From Oryzias latipes (taxonomy: Eukaryota; Chordata; Actinopteri; Beloniformes; Adrianichthyidae): a stretch of DNA of 64,000 nt. This document shows, piece after piece, positions 18,330 to 41,194 of this stretch; the first letter of the stretch is position 1; the number at the start of each line of letters is the position of its first letter. The stretch spans positions 10,290,586 to 10,354,585 of the forward strand of contig NC_019860.2 of NCBI RefSeq assembly GCF_002234675.1. Reading direction: 5' to 3'. The notes beneath the pieces are model-generated. The model searched no databases. It saw nothing but the letters and a program-made list of their open reading frames with translations, and was not told the origin of the DNA. The position numbers were made by a program, and so were the translations under genes.

Positions 18330-18440
18330 CTTTACAGTGAAGACCTAAAAGCCGTCCAGGCTCGTTTTATGCAGCCCGGACCGCCATCTAAGAGGAACAC
18401 AAGCAACATCCGGGTTATCGAAACTGTGCTTCCGGTAATA
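18330..18440 (-). promoter_or_regulatory. pcid2 promoter and non-coding first exon
   Basis: On the minus strand a GC-richer stretch holds ACCGGAAGC (ETS-type site, 18436-18428) and AGATGGCGGTC (YY1-type site, 18389-18379). A possible donor AAAG|gttcgt follows at 18330, fitting a 5' UTR exon spliced to the acceptor at 17797. ETS and YY1 sites around the start are typical of housekeeping genes. No transcript evidence is available. Confidence 0.55.
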
Positions 18441-18764
18441 TTTCACAATAAAAAATAAGGACATTTTAAAATAAAAAGGTCTAGCATTGATATGTGAAAC
18501 CTGTTTAAGGGATCATTGTTAAAGGATTTAAAGATTTTCGTACATTATAAAACCGAATGTTAAAGTTTTAATTAATTCGAGTATTTCAAGTGTTTTCAAA
18601 AACACAAAAATGTGTTAAGCTTTTCAAACGAGTAGTAAACAGTTAAATAATGCAAGAAAATAATTATATTACCTGTGTGTGTCTGTGTGTGCGTGCAATA
18701 TATAAATATATTGCAAATAAAAAATAAACACACTGTTGGAGACTTTGTACATTTAGTTTAGTAC

Positions 18765-18820
18765 TTTATTGTTTTTTCAAAAACCAGACAGACACCAATG
18801 AATGACAATAAACATTTATT
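18765..18820 (-). terminator. tbx19 polyadenylation signals
   Basis: Two AATAAA hexamers on the minus strand (18770-18765 and 18820-18815), 280-330 nt after the tbx19 stop and about 330 nt before the pcid2 promoter. Confidence 0.5.
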
Positions 18821-19097
18821 ACCTGAAACAACCTAAGGACATTTAAATATATTCATATTCTCCCCTCCACAGGTATAGTGCCGAATGAGTGTGCCGAACA
18901 GTGTTTGCAAAGCTTCAAGAACAGAAAAAAATGTCAATGTGAAAATTAGTGGGCCTGTTGGACCACTAAAGAAGCAGCTAAAAACCGCCAGACCTGTTGG
19001 TGTCCAGAGACAGTGATGACCAAAAGACACACCAAGTATTTATAAATAGTAACAGACATCAATTCAAGATTTTTACTACTTCCAGATTTATCTCTCC

Positions 19098-29673
<10,576 letters not shown>

Positions 29674-31430
29674 TCAGCTCAGCTGCAGCAAAATATTCAC
29701 CTTTTTCTTTTTTTGGTTTGTCTTTATTTAAAATCCATACCTTAAAATGTCTTTTTCAGCCTGTTAGAGTTTTTAAAAATAAATCAAATGGATTTTTTTC
29801 CCTTTTAAGGATGGAATGGTAGAAAGGATCACTTCAATTTGTATCAAATTCCAAAGGTTCTTTAAGGTCAGGATGTACCAAAAAACCCATTTAACATCAC
29901 TGTATCTTAATTTGTGATTGAATTCAGAATATTTTTGTTGTTGTCCCTTTTATTTGATAAATAGTGAAAACATTGATCACTGAATACCGAAAAATATCCC
30001 TAACAATAAATAAATTCAACCTCAACACATAAAGATCACACGGTAAACTCTTCAAATCTCTGATCTCATAAAATGTCTGCCAAATGTCCAAATGTTCCAA
30101 AAGAGACATATTTAAAACAAAACACGCATCTTCCAACCTAAACGAGCTTCTATTAATGTGGAAAATGTCCGTAAACTCTAAAAAGCATCTGTTAAACTTC
30201 GATGAGCCACCTTAAATTTGAGAAAACATTCTGAAACAGAAAGGTCCCTCGTTAAAAAGGAATTTCTAACTTTACGCCTCTTTATCAAGAATGTGCATCC
30301 TTAAAGAAGCATTATTTAAACTTAAAGTGTGATTCAACTTAAACAGGGGTTCCTTAAATTATGCTAACATACCCAAAATGAAGCTACATTCAAGCATCTT
30401 TTATCAAAAAAAAGGTTACAAAATATTTTAAACTGGAAATCCTACTCAACCGGTTCAGGATTTTTACTCTGAAGACAGACGAGGCAGAGTTTGTGCTCAG
30501 TTCCGTCTAATTTTGGACCTCTGGCAGATCAGAGAAAAAGAAAAAAAAAATGAGACAAGCTTTGTTTAAATCAGAGCTTTTAATGCAAAACAAACAAACA
30601 AAAAAACATCCAAACTGAGGGTAGATATTAAACCTTTGAATTCAAGGAATAGATGCAGCAATTTTGGAGCTTTAAGTATTCCATTAGCATGTTCTACTCC
30701 ACCGTAATACGAAAAGTGACTCCGATTAGCGGGCTTAAAGAGAAACACTGCTTTGACTTTTAGTAAGAAAAGTTAAATGGTGATGGATCATTTGGAGGTG
30801 AAACGTTTTGTGACCTTTCTGATCTTAAAGTCTCTCCTCCAGATGAAGCGTTTCCCTGAGAAAGAGAGCTTCACATTAGAAGTAGAACGATCAAAGGTGG
30901 TCCCGGTTCTTTCATTCAACTAACTAAAACTGAAGCGTTGTGCTATAGAAATACAGCTGGACTGCTCTGTAGGTGACTCCTGGGTTTGAGCCTTAGCAGG
31001 TTCTCTACATCCACCTGACAGGGTTGGAGGACTCCTCCGGGGGGTCCCAATGGCATCCTGGGTTCAGGGTGGGTCAGCGGTGGTCTGTACTCTCAGACCT
31101 CTTGACTGACTCCTTCTGTTGAGTTTCTGCTAGATGGAAGTTGTCAAATTTGGAGGGTCATTGACTCCTTTTACCCTTTAACACCGGAGGAGATGCCGCC
31201 TCAATAAACATACGCTCTTTGACCTATTACGCAATCTACCTTGCTAACGTAAAGTGTTGCATGACGCCGCAAAGCCCCTTTTTTGTCCGCCACAGAATCA
31301 GCTGATTTACTGTAAAGTGTTGCATGTGAGCGCAAAGCTGCCTTTCTCTGCTTCAGAATCCGCTGGAATTACGCTAATTGAGTAAAGTGTTGAAGGGTTA
31401 CGGTAGCCGAAATGTCAAAACTAGAACAAA
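29674..31430. other. tbx19 upstream region, AT-rich
   Basis: No gene. The tbx19 promoter should lie here, but no clear TATA box or CpG-rich core can be assigned. A duplicated unit of about 63 bp ('gtaaagtgttgcatg..cgcaaagc..cagaatc.gctg') lies at 31248-31375. Confidence 0.4.
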
Positions 31431-31439
31431 AGTTCTGGT

Positions 31440-31890
31440 GTAACCCTGGTTTGCTATATGAGGGCTTTTGATCTCCCTATGGTGGACACGGTGACCCCAG
31501 GACAAGATGGGCCTGTAAGGGGCAGTGAATACACATGTCCTCAGTATCAGTCAGCATCCTGTGGGCTCTCGTGGTGGTGCCCCCCCCCCCCCCCCCCCCC
31601 CGATGGGATGGGCTTCCATCTGCCTCTGTGCCACACCCCTGCCAGGTGTGCTGGTTGCAATCCCCTTAGTGCAGCTAAAGGGATTGAACCTGTACCTTGA
31701 CGGTGGCCTTGTCGCTTGGCGCTGACCCAGCACACCTTCACAAGCAGTTGATTCATCCATCTATCTACTAAACCCACTTCATCCCTTTCAGAGTCCAAAG
31801 GTTGCTGGAGCCTATCCCAGCCACTGTCAGGCAAAGTGTTGGGGTATGGGGCCTGTCCATCGCAGGGCACCAGCAGTGAGTCTTTCCTTA
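31440..31890. repeat. Teleost LINE-related repeat with C22 run
   Basis: 'cctctgtgccacacccctgccagg' and 'ggttgctggagcctatcccagcc' belong to dispersed fish repeats. An uninterrupted run of 22 C lies at 31580-31601. Open frames across it are artefacts. Confidence 0.6.
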
Positions 31891-33250
31891 AAATTAGTGA
31901 CTAATTGGAGTTCAATGGTTGAGGTTAGCACAAATTTGGTTTTAGTTGTTGGGCAACTTGTTGCGCTACTTAGCTATTTGTTTTAGTTGGGGCATCTCGC
32001 AAAACAAAACCCCAATCTTACATATATTTAAAAAAATGAATGATGTTGAAAAATTATCGGATTGAAAAATTTTTTTCATGGCTTTATTAACTAAAAAAAA
32101 CGCACCCTGTTTCCATTCATTTAATCAGAATATGAAAAACAAGTTCATTAGAAGAGAATTGCTGAGAAAAAGTGAAATGTAAGGATGCAGGAGCACAGAA
32201 GAGAACGGAGATCAGGTTCTGGGGCAGGTGCTCCGAACCATCAGGGTCTGCAGGTGGACATGGAGTTTCATCAAATTCCAGAAGGGAGATCCTGACTGTG
32301 TATGTGGACCGTTTCACACATAAACACACCACACATTAAGCCTTAATCATCAAAAGTACTTAATGTTTAGCAGCAGAGATCTACTCACAATATATTAAAG
32401 AAAAACAAAAAAATCGAGCGTCCCTGTCTTTCTGCGGTGTGTTTGCTGTAAACGGATCGGTCTAAAGCTCATTCAACCTTGTCAAAAATGTATACGCATT
32501 TTTTACGAGTTAAATGTCTCTGCTGGAAAGACAATATTTCTATTTTTAGATCTAAGTTACAGTTTTAAGCAGAATCAGAAATGTTGTTGAATCCGTGAAA
32601 AGAAGACTAGAGGTTTTTCTGCTGTCCCTGTTTAAAGCAAAACCACATTCTTTGACGTTGCCATATTCCAACATTTTATATATTCACGGAAGAAAAAATG
32701 TGTTTGTTTTTTAAAATTCTCAAGTCATCTGGGGTTTTTTGTCTGTAAAAATAAATCATTTCAGAATAAGAGCTTGATAAATGCAGATAAATAGAATTCA
32801 TCTTCAAGAAAACAAAAGCTCTTATAAGTACACAAAAATGTTTCCATTTTGTGTATATATTTACATTAAAAAAAAAATTCTTTTCGTTCTAGCTTTTTTT
32901 TGCCTATCATACAGGCACAGATAATACTATTAAAAGTGTACCATATCATTCTAATAATTTTTTTTCTCTAGAAAATATTGCTTAAATTATTTTCAAGATC
33001 TTAAAAAATCTACAACCTGGAGAGATATTACCAAATAATCAAACAATGCGCAAGATTTAATTAAAGTGACAAATTTAATCCTTAAAAGTACTTTTTCCGT
33101 AAAGAAGTTGTAAAAATTTCAATCTTAATTTTTTGCGTATGTTTATCAAAATAATATATTGTCAAAACAAAGCATAGAAATCTAAACATTTTTAATAAAA
33201 GCCAAAGAAATTTAAGTAAAACTACTGAATAGAATAAGTTAGAGTTTTGA
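31891..33250. other. AT-rich intergenic DNA
   Basis: No gene, repeat boundary or regulatory site can be assigned. Confidence 0.4.
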
Positions 33251-33259
33251 CTAAACTAC

Positions 33260-33680
33260 TTAATTTGTGACCAAAAAAGTGAGTCCTGACAGAGGATGAG
33301 GAGACTGATGAAGAGTGGAATCACCTGAGCGAGGCGGCAAGCGGCGAGAAGCGTCCAGAGTGTGGAGCAAGCGGTGAATGCCCGCCGCGGCGCAGCCTGA
33401 GGCGCCTCACCGAGACTGGAAACCCCACACACACACACTCTCTCACCAACCTCTTGCCTCGCTCGACCACTCAGGCTTGATTTCAGAGAAAACTCAAACA
33501 GAGGAGAGCTGGAGACCAGGCTGGACGCCGTTCAACCATCCATCCATCCGTTTATTGTCCTGATGTCTTTTTATCGTCTCTACGTGAATTATCCGTTCCC
33601 CAATTACAATTACATTCACTTGTCTTTCGTCCAAGCGCTCATCACAACCCGGTGAAAGTTCTCAGAGGGAAAAAAAAAAC
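33260..33680. promoter_or_regulatory. Candidate conserved non-coding element upstream of tbx19
   Basis: A GC-rich block (33300-33420) is followed by 'tttattgtcctgatgtctttttatcg' and 'aattatccgttccccaattacaattacattcac', with several ATTA/TTAT (homeodomain/Hox-type) cores. No transposon marks are seen. It lies about 3.6 kb upstream of the tbx19 start. Regulatory function is inferred. Confidence 0.28.
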
Positions 33681-34879
33681 TTGATCAGAGAAAGTTTAAC
33701 TCACCAACAGTTTGAGTTAGTTTCTCAGAGGATGAAAGACAACAGCTTTTAATTTAATTTAATTTAATTTAAGGACAAAGGCAAAAAAAAAGAGACAATC
33801 TTCAACTAAAACAGCAGAGGATGGTATGACTTAAACAAAAATAAAGTGTCACCGTGTCTAAATCACACTTTTGTGATTCCTCTTTAATGATTCTGTTCAG
33901 ATTTATGGGTGGGGATCAAACTTTAAAACAGCTGAGTGAAACTAAAATAAAGAAATGCAGAACTCTGGAAGATCGGGGCCTTTTTTTCACTACTTTACAA
34001 TTTGTTTTAATAATTTACCTGTACGATTGTTTTTATAGCAAACTATTTAGTACAAGCCCAACTTCTTTTTTTCGGATGTTTGATTATGTTGTATAATTAT
34101 TCCACAAGAACCGGAAACTGTCCCAAAAACTCAATTCAGAGAAGTTTTTGTTTTTTCTGTTTAACAGAAAAATCACAAAAATGTATATCAAACAGTTTTA
34201 TTAATATAACAAACTTCAAATATGTAGAGAAAAAAATAAAAATGTAAAAATCCCAAAGCAAAGCCAGGGTCAAAATTATAGGAATTATGTAAAAAAAATA
34301 AAATGAAAAAAATAAACGTTGACGCTCCATTCAATCAGATTCACGTTTTGTTTGTTTTAAACTAGAATGTCAAAACTAAAAACCTTTTTTGAAATCTTCA
34401 CTTTAAATAATCAGATTAAGCTAAACTAATGGGGGGAGTCTGTGTGATTCCTTTATCGTTTAAATAATTACACCATGACAGGAAAAGCAAAACAGGTGAA
34501 ACAGCATCTCTGCATGTGCCAAGAGCGAAACCTAACAGCTCTGCTTCTGAGTAAGACTCAGTTTGGTTCCCCGCAAGCCTCACCGCTGTTATGTCGCTTT
34601 GAGAATGATCATTAAAGCCACCTTAATTACCAAAATGTTGTCAAAAAGGAAGAAAGGCTGAAGTTAAGGGCTGAGCTTTCCAGGAAAAGAGTTTTATTTG
34701 TTCATGGGGCTGAGTGCAAAACCTGCCTGCTTGGTATGTCATTAACAGGTTGCAGTGCTGAAAGAATACAACAATACAAAAGTTTCACCATTTGCAGTTT
34801 AGAAAAGAGAAGATTTACCAAATATTAGCTGGACTGAAAGAACAACCGTCTGCATTTACTGCAGCCGTGACGTCAATGA

Positions 34880-35850
34880 TGGAGCAGTGACAGACACCTT
34901 ATTGCAAACAAGTTGGAACAAACATCCAAACCATTTTCAGATGGTGAACTTATTGAAAAATGCTGAAGGCTGCAGAAGTCTTGTTCCCGAAAAAGCAGCC
35001 GACCTTTGCCAGCATCAGTCTGTCAAGGATTACAACTGCAGATCCAACATCTCTGAGGAGACTTGGACGCCAAATGAAGGAATCCAGTCTTTATTGCATT
35101 TTCAGTCACTATTGATGAAAGCACCGACATCACAGATGTTGCACAGCTGCATATTTATTAGAGGTGTTGAAGAGACATCACAGCAGAGTTTCTGGAGTTG
35201 GTGGAGACAACAACAGCTGATGACATAGTCAGCTCTCTAGTTACTGCACTGGACTATGTTGGAGTGAACAGGTCATGTGATGACAGTCTGGTCAGGAAGA
35301 AGGCAAGTGTTGCCACAAAAATCATGCAGAAACAAGGAAAAGACTCTTGGACATTTCAATGTTTTGCTCACTTGAATGACAGTAAATGTGTTTCTGCACA
35401 GGATTTGAATCCTGATATTGATGGACGGGTGAAGTTTCAGGAGAGAAAGGAGGTAAACTCTAAATTGTTATGTTCACAAATGTTTGCAAGTTTCTTTAGT
35501 TTAACTTTTCATTGATTCGCACATTTACATTTTAGGAAGGGTGTTTCATTTTTTCCGTAGCCCCTCTTGAGGGATTGCTTCAGTGTCAGATGCAAAATAT
35601 TTAGTCTGTATAAAATTGAATAAACCTATTTTTTTAAGTGAAATGCATTTTATTTCAGATTCTTTGGCTTCTGTGAATGAGTGTGTAATAATAACTGATT
35701 AGGCTACTGTGTTGGTTGAGGCATTTTTTCCAACAGAGTAAAAAAAAACAACTGTTTTTTGCCTTTATGTTACTGGTCCGGTCCCACAGATGGGTTGAAT
35801 GTGGCCCCCAAACTCACCAAAATGAGTTTGACACCGCTGCCCTGAAGCCT
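34880..35850 (+). pseudogene. hAT (Charlie-type) transposase remnant
   Basis: Open but broken frames read FSVTIDESTDITDVAQLHIY and then VETTTADDIVSSLVTALDYVGV. These are diagnostic of hAT transposases related to GTF2IRD2/ZBED-type domesticated genes. The right terminus is near 35850: on the opposite strand CAGGGCAGCGGTGTCAAACTC, the classic Charlie end. Stops interrupt it and the left terminus was not found. Confidence 0.75.
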
Positions 35851-36334
35851 TTTTGCTTCCCCTTTTTATTGTCGTTTGGTATTTATTAATTTGTAAATAA
35901 ATGTGGTGTTTTTGTACGGAAAAAATATTTTGTTTTGTTATTAAAGTCAGGGCAAACAAAAAGGTATTTTATACTCCTCTAGGTACCCCTAGACATCAAA
36001 TGGGGCATAACACTAATATACTAGATTCCTCCTATGTTTTATAACTCAAAACAATAAGTAATAAATAGGCAGTGTGACTTACACTCCAGAGCGACTTATA
36101 TTTAGAAAAATAGAGCAATCTGAAAAAACAGACTCAAATTGGAGCTAATCCTAATCTAGAGCTGTTTTTTAATACAAAGAACAGAAGAGACTGTTGAGAT
36201 ATGCAGTGAGGCACAGTGGTGGTGCTATCATGTAAAAGGAATGGTTGAAGCCTGCAGTCAAGTTGTCGAAAGGACTGAAAAATGAGATGGATCTGGAAAA
36301 TCTTCAGCAGAAGTTGGACTTTTATGCTGATCAG

Positions 36335-36713
36335 AGGCCTCATTTATAAACGTTGTGTATGCACAATAGAAGGCGTACGCCACTCTCTACGCAATAATTG
36401 AGATTTACAAAAGGCAAACTTGACGGGAAAATGTGCAGTCCTTCACTCAAGCTCTGACCCAGGCGTACGCACAAAAACGGGTGAAATGAGAAACGGTGAC
36501 ACCGAATATTTATGGGCAACTATGGGCGTGTCATGAAGCCGCAAAAGCTGCGCTGCATTTAGAATTGGTTGTGATTTATTAAGGGAAAGATGCGTAGGAT
36601 GTGCGTGCGCACAGTTTTATAAATCCAAATATTTCTGTGCGTACGCACGTCCTATGTTTCATCCGTACGCCACTTCTGACGCAAATCCTACACAAAGTTT
36701 TATAAATGAGGCC
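36335..36713. mobile_element. MITE with GGCCTCATTTATAAA inverted termini
   Basis: About 379 bp. It begins GGCCTCATTTATAAACGTTG and ends with the inverted CAAAGTTTTATAAATGAGGCC. The interior is rich in 'gcgtacgc' words and is itself partly inverted. It is non-coding. I could not settle the superfamily because no clear target duplication is seen. Confidence 0.75.
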
Positions 36714-37300
36714 CCAGATCATCTGGACATATACATTAAGCTCTGTGTGTGGTTTGTTATTGTTTTTGAAAGTTAAAGCCTAAACTGGTCTGAGGATTCG
36801 GCGCAGACTCACAATCGACTTCGTGGAGCCATTACCTCCTCCCACAGGTTTAAATGTCACATCAGAGTGTTGACCAAAAACACCATAAGCGCTTCAGATC
36901 AGCGTGAAATAGAGAATAGGTCAAATCCAGGTGGGAAACATCTGGAAAGACACTCTGAGGACATTCGATCCACAGTTGGGCTCACAGAGAAGAGTGTGTG
37001 TGTGTTTTAATCAGCCGGCGGTGGACCGTAGAGATTACCGGCTTTAGAGACTTAACCGTCATAAAGAGTGGGAGAGCAGCGAGGTGGGTAAACAGCGGAG
37101 CAGGTGACACGCAAACGCAGCCCAACTGGAGAAGGGGGAAGAAGGTCACAGAAGTTGCTCCTTCGCCACGCCAGCATGATGACCCCTCCAATCACTAAGG
37201 ACCTACAGCCGGAATTTGAAGGTGGGAATCTGACGAGACTCACTTGGAACATCAGCCGTGTGTGTGTGAAGGTGTGAAGGTGGGGGGGGGGGGTGTCCTA
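36714..37300. other. Intergenic, possibly regulatory
   Basis: Normal-complexity sequence with 'gagattaccggctttag' (bicoid/Pitx-type GATTA core) and an E-box-rich flank, ending in a 12-G run at 37282-37293. No gene is seen; any role is speculative. Confidence 0.25.
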
Positions 37301-38399
37301 CTCAAGATTCCAGACCACACTGTGTCACATCACAACTCACTTTTTGTTTGCAAAACTGTGACCGTAAAAAAGTGACCATTTTTAAAGGTTTATGGGAAAA
37401 GGGATGAGGTTAAAAAGAATGGATTATGTGCACGTCCCTAGCCTGGGTAAATGCAGAGGAAAGGGGGATTTGCCACGGCAACCCCTTGGTGTCGAAAGGA
37501 TGAACAGTCTCATATAAGCATAAGTTTACCGCAGACTATGTGGAAGAAAATATGCTTAGGGCAAAAATTTAGAACAGAGAAAGAAACGTAAAAGATTTAA
37601 TAACAGCAAAAAACTGCTTTTTTTACCTACATGTCTGAAAGTTTTGAGTACAGATGAAGTTTTTTATATGGAAAAAAGGAACTTTAATAGTTACAGACAC
37701 ACATCGAGGCATGCTGATTAAAAAAGAAAGAAATCAATATTGTGATGATGCCTTTCGTTGCAAGCCTCTATTGAAAAGGAGATCTCCCCTCAATGAGGCT
37801 TCTTGCTAAAATATAGGTTAAAAAAGTTGGAAAATGCAAAAATAAAAATAGAGGAAAGTTTCTTATAAGTACAAAACAAAATTAAACAACAGCGTAGGTG
37901 ACTGACAAATAGTAGTGTTTTATTATAAGAAACTATTTTCAATTCAAGCTTGAAATGTACAGTAAATCTGTTCAATTATTAAGGCACTGACCCCAGAAAA
38001 TGAATGAAAACAAACATTTCAACCACTGTAGAATTACACAAAAACATGTAAAAGATTTTTTGATTGTTATTCCCCTTTATTTCGTAATAATACAGCTTTT
38101 TGATTTTGTTAATAAAATTATTCATATCTTTCTCGTGTTAAAATGATTTGTTTTTATGTCAAACCTCAAATTGTAAATGAATAATTCTTCAGAGTAAAAC
38201 GTTTGAAAAAAATTGGCTTTGAAGTGCCATCAAAAAAGGACTTTTAAATAAATCAGTTTTGTAGCACATTTTCTCAACTTGTTTTTAGTCTTGATTTTTT
38301 TTTTTACAGTTACGTAAACTCTTCTTTTTCCTTATGAGCAGCTAGCAACATACCAGTAAATCACGTTTAACAAAGTGAAATATTCCCTTCTTTAGTGGT

Positions 38400-38960
38400 T
38401 TGAGCCCCTTCCTGTCTGCAATGGTGATGGACAGGCTGACGGATGAGGTTATACAGGAATCACCATGTTTGCAGACGATACTATAATTTGTAGTGGGAGC
38501 AGGGTACAGGTAGAAGAAAAAGCTAGAGAGGTGGAGGTTTGCCCTTCAAATGAGATGAATGAAGGTTAGCCACAGTAAGAAAGACTTCATTTGTATGAAT
38601 GAGAGGTACCCAAGTGGAAGAATAAGGTTACAGGGAGAAAAGATAAAGAAGGTGAAGGATTTGAAGTATCTAGGGCTCAACAGTCCAGAGGAATGGAGAG
38701 TGGGGAACAGAAGAGAACAAGCGAGTGAGGCAGGTTGGAATGGGTGGAGAAAAGTGTGACGTGTAATAGAAGAGTTTTGGTTCAAATGAAAGGAAAAGTG
38801 TAGAAAACTGTGGTGAGGTCAGCCATGCTGATTTGCCTAGAGACTGTGGAACTTCAGAAAAGACAGGAAGTAGAGCTGGAGGTCGCAGAGATGAAGATGC
38901 TGAGGTTCTCTTTGGGAGTGACCAGGATAATAGTGAAACACTGGAGCTGAAATTGTCTGC
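38400..38960 (+). mobile_element. RTE-type LINE fragment
   Basis: The plus strand reads TMFADDTIICSGSRVQVEEK (FADD variant of the reverse-transcriptase active site), then MNERYPSGRIRLQGEKIKKV, DLKYLGL and QASEAGWNGWRKV, the order found in fish RTE elements. It is interrupted by frameshifts and stops. Confidence 0.8.
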
Positions 38961-39019
38961 TTTAAAAAAAATGATAAAATTATTGATTCAATAAAGAACA
39001 AAAAAAAAAAGAAGAAAGA

Positions 39020-39430
39020 AATACACAGGGAGGGGAGTGAGAATGTTTTAGAGCATCCCTACGCTTCCGGCCGTGCCCTCCGATCCTCGGATCAAAATCT
39101 TTTAAAGATTTTTTAGACTAAATACAAAACCAGAGGTGGCCGGTCTTTCCAGGCAATAGCCCCCAAACCCTCCCTCTGTCCCTTCATGTGGCCGACACTG
39201 TTGATTCTTTTAAAAGTCAACTGAAGACACTTTTATTCAAAAATGCTTTTACCCGACTGGTTTCATTGTTATTTCTATTCTACGTTTATTTTCTTCAATT
39301 TAGTCTCGTTTTACATCATATTTAATTGATTGTTTATGTGTTTTTACTGTATTTCATGGTTTTTACTGTTCAGCGCTTTGAGATTTTATCTGTCAAAGGT
39401 ACTATACAAATAAAACGTACTAACTAAACA
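39020..39430 (+). mobile_element. 3' end of a fish LINE (L2-like)
   Basis: Ends '...gcgctttgagattttatctgtcaaaggtactatacaaataaaacgtac', the typical 3' UTR end of teleost L2/jockey-type LINEs. The upstream 'cactgttgattcttttaaaagtcaactgaagac' is also typical of these elements. It is 5'-truncated. Confidence 0.65.
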
Positions 39431-39999
39431 GTTTTAGTAAAATAACTCAGGAAATTCAAGAAACTCAGAAAATAAATAACAAAAAAAACCAGCTTCAGGT
39501 ACAAACATCATTCATGTATAATATTGTTTTTAGTTTAACAGTCATTTTAATAGGTGTTCAGACAAAATCCATCCAACCCTTTATTGCGTCATCAGTTATG
39601 TAGTAACAAAAAAACATTAAAATAGTCATAAAGACAGTTCTAAGTTCTGCCTACCTGTAATGTTTGAGTCAGACGCTAACCTGCAGAAGAAACCATTTAC
39701 ACTAAACTTCCCAAAGGAAAGCAGGACTCTGCCGGCCTCAGCCAACAACTTCACAGTACAGTCCATCACAGTTCAAGAACCGAACTAAGTTGGAACATAG
39801 CTGCACAAGTGAGGTTCATGAAAAAGCGATCAGACTGCTGGATTAGTGACCTTTGAAATAATGAGACCAAAGAGGAAATGATTCATCGTCATAAAACAAC
39901 TTTGAGATTATTTATACCAGCTTCAGTCAGTCAGTCTGTTTCCATCACAAAACGGTTGAACGAACAGAGCAAGTTTCCTTCTAATGAAGCTATTGACTT

Positions 40000-40240
40000 T
40001 AGATGAGAACTGGACTGAGTGACCCACTCCCCCGTCACGTTCCAAACAGGAAGTACCCGATGGTTCCAAGAAGCCAAAATCCCATAGACTTCCATAGAAA
40101 ACGAAACAGCAATTACTCAGTCATTCTATTCGTCAGAATAACCATTCTGGCTCTGATACCTTTTATAACGTGTTCTAGATAATCCTCATTTTGTTCATGA
40201 TATTTTTTCTGTAGTGTAAGTTGGTTATTCAACTTATAAA
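40000..40240. repeat. Dispersed repeat family B, copy 1 (minus)
   Basis: Shares 'aggaagtacc', 'catagacttccatagaaaa', 'caattactcagtcattcta' and 'gaataaccattctggctc' with the reverse complements of 59270-59420 and 63490-63680. A partial copy lies near 40850-40905. Confidence 0.65.
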
Positions 40241-41194
40241 CCGACCTAAGAGATGCCTCAAAGTATGAGGTCTAACGTCGAACTTTCAAAATGTGGGAAG
40301 TTCCAGCAAGCTCACTCACAGGGGGCCCAAAAGTTTTTACAGCTGGAGAATATTGAGGAGAAAGGAAGAGGCTACCACCTGGGCCCTAAAGGCGCGAGGT
40401 GCTGATTTTAGAGGGGGGAGGAGTTGCGTTCACGTATTGCGTACCTCACGTTGGCACAGCAGAGGAGGAGCTTTGAAGAAATTCACCAAAAGGAGGGCTA
40501 ATAAACTCATTTAAACTAGCTAATTTGGCACAAACATTTACTTGCCATGCTGGCCATTGGCGAGTGTTAATTTCTAAACCTGCATAAACGGATTATTTGC
40601 TGCGAGGTACTAAATTAATTTTTTGTTTGTCATCAAAAAATAGGCAGCGACTACTTCACTTCCAGCCACTGAGTGCCAGCAAATTTTAAGGGCCCCTGCG
40701 CTCGTGATTGGCGAGAGTGGTTGCCGTGGAAATGATGGCTCAAACTGACTCGTGCCAATCACTGACATCTTCTGGCTCGTTTCTGGCTTTGTCCGTATCG
40801 TAAAAAAAAAAAAGCCGACTGAATTGACTCAATTTCGTTGGAACCGAAAGCAAGCTATTTTCTATGGGCACTCAGTCCAGTTGTCATATACAGTCAATGG
40901 ATGAAACAGTCAAATATTGTTTTGCATTTTTAAACACAATTGGACCATAAAACAATAAACTGCAGTCATAAAAACGATGTACAGTAATTAAGACACATGC
41001 GATAACAAGCACAAACATTGACATTAAAGGCGATATTACAGATTGGAATTCACCACAAGTTGAATTGAAATGAATCAAAAGAAGTGTAACAGATGATGTC
41101 ATCTGCTTTGGAATTTTTCAAATGACAAAATATTACATGTTCACGTGCATCCCGCCGTTTCCTATGCATGGATTGGTGAATCATCGGGTTACCT

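Noticed and set aside
31525-31870. Open frames with Pro or Gly runs
   Set aside because: They run through a 22-C homopolymer in a dispersed repeat.
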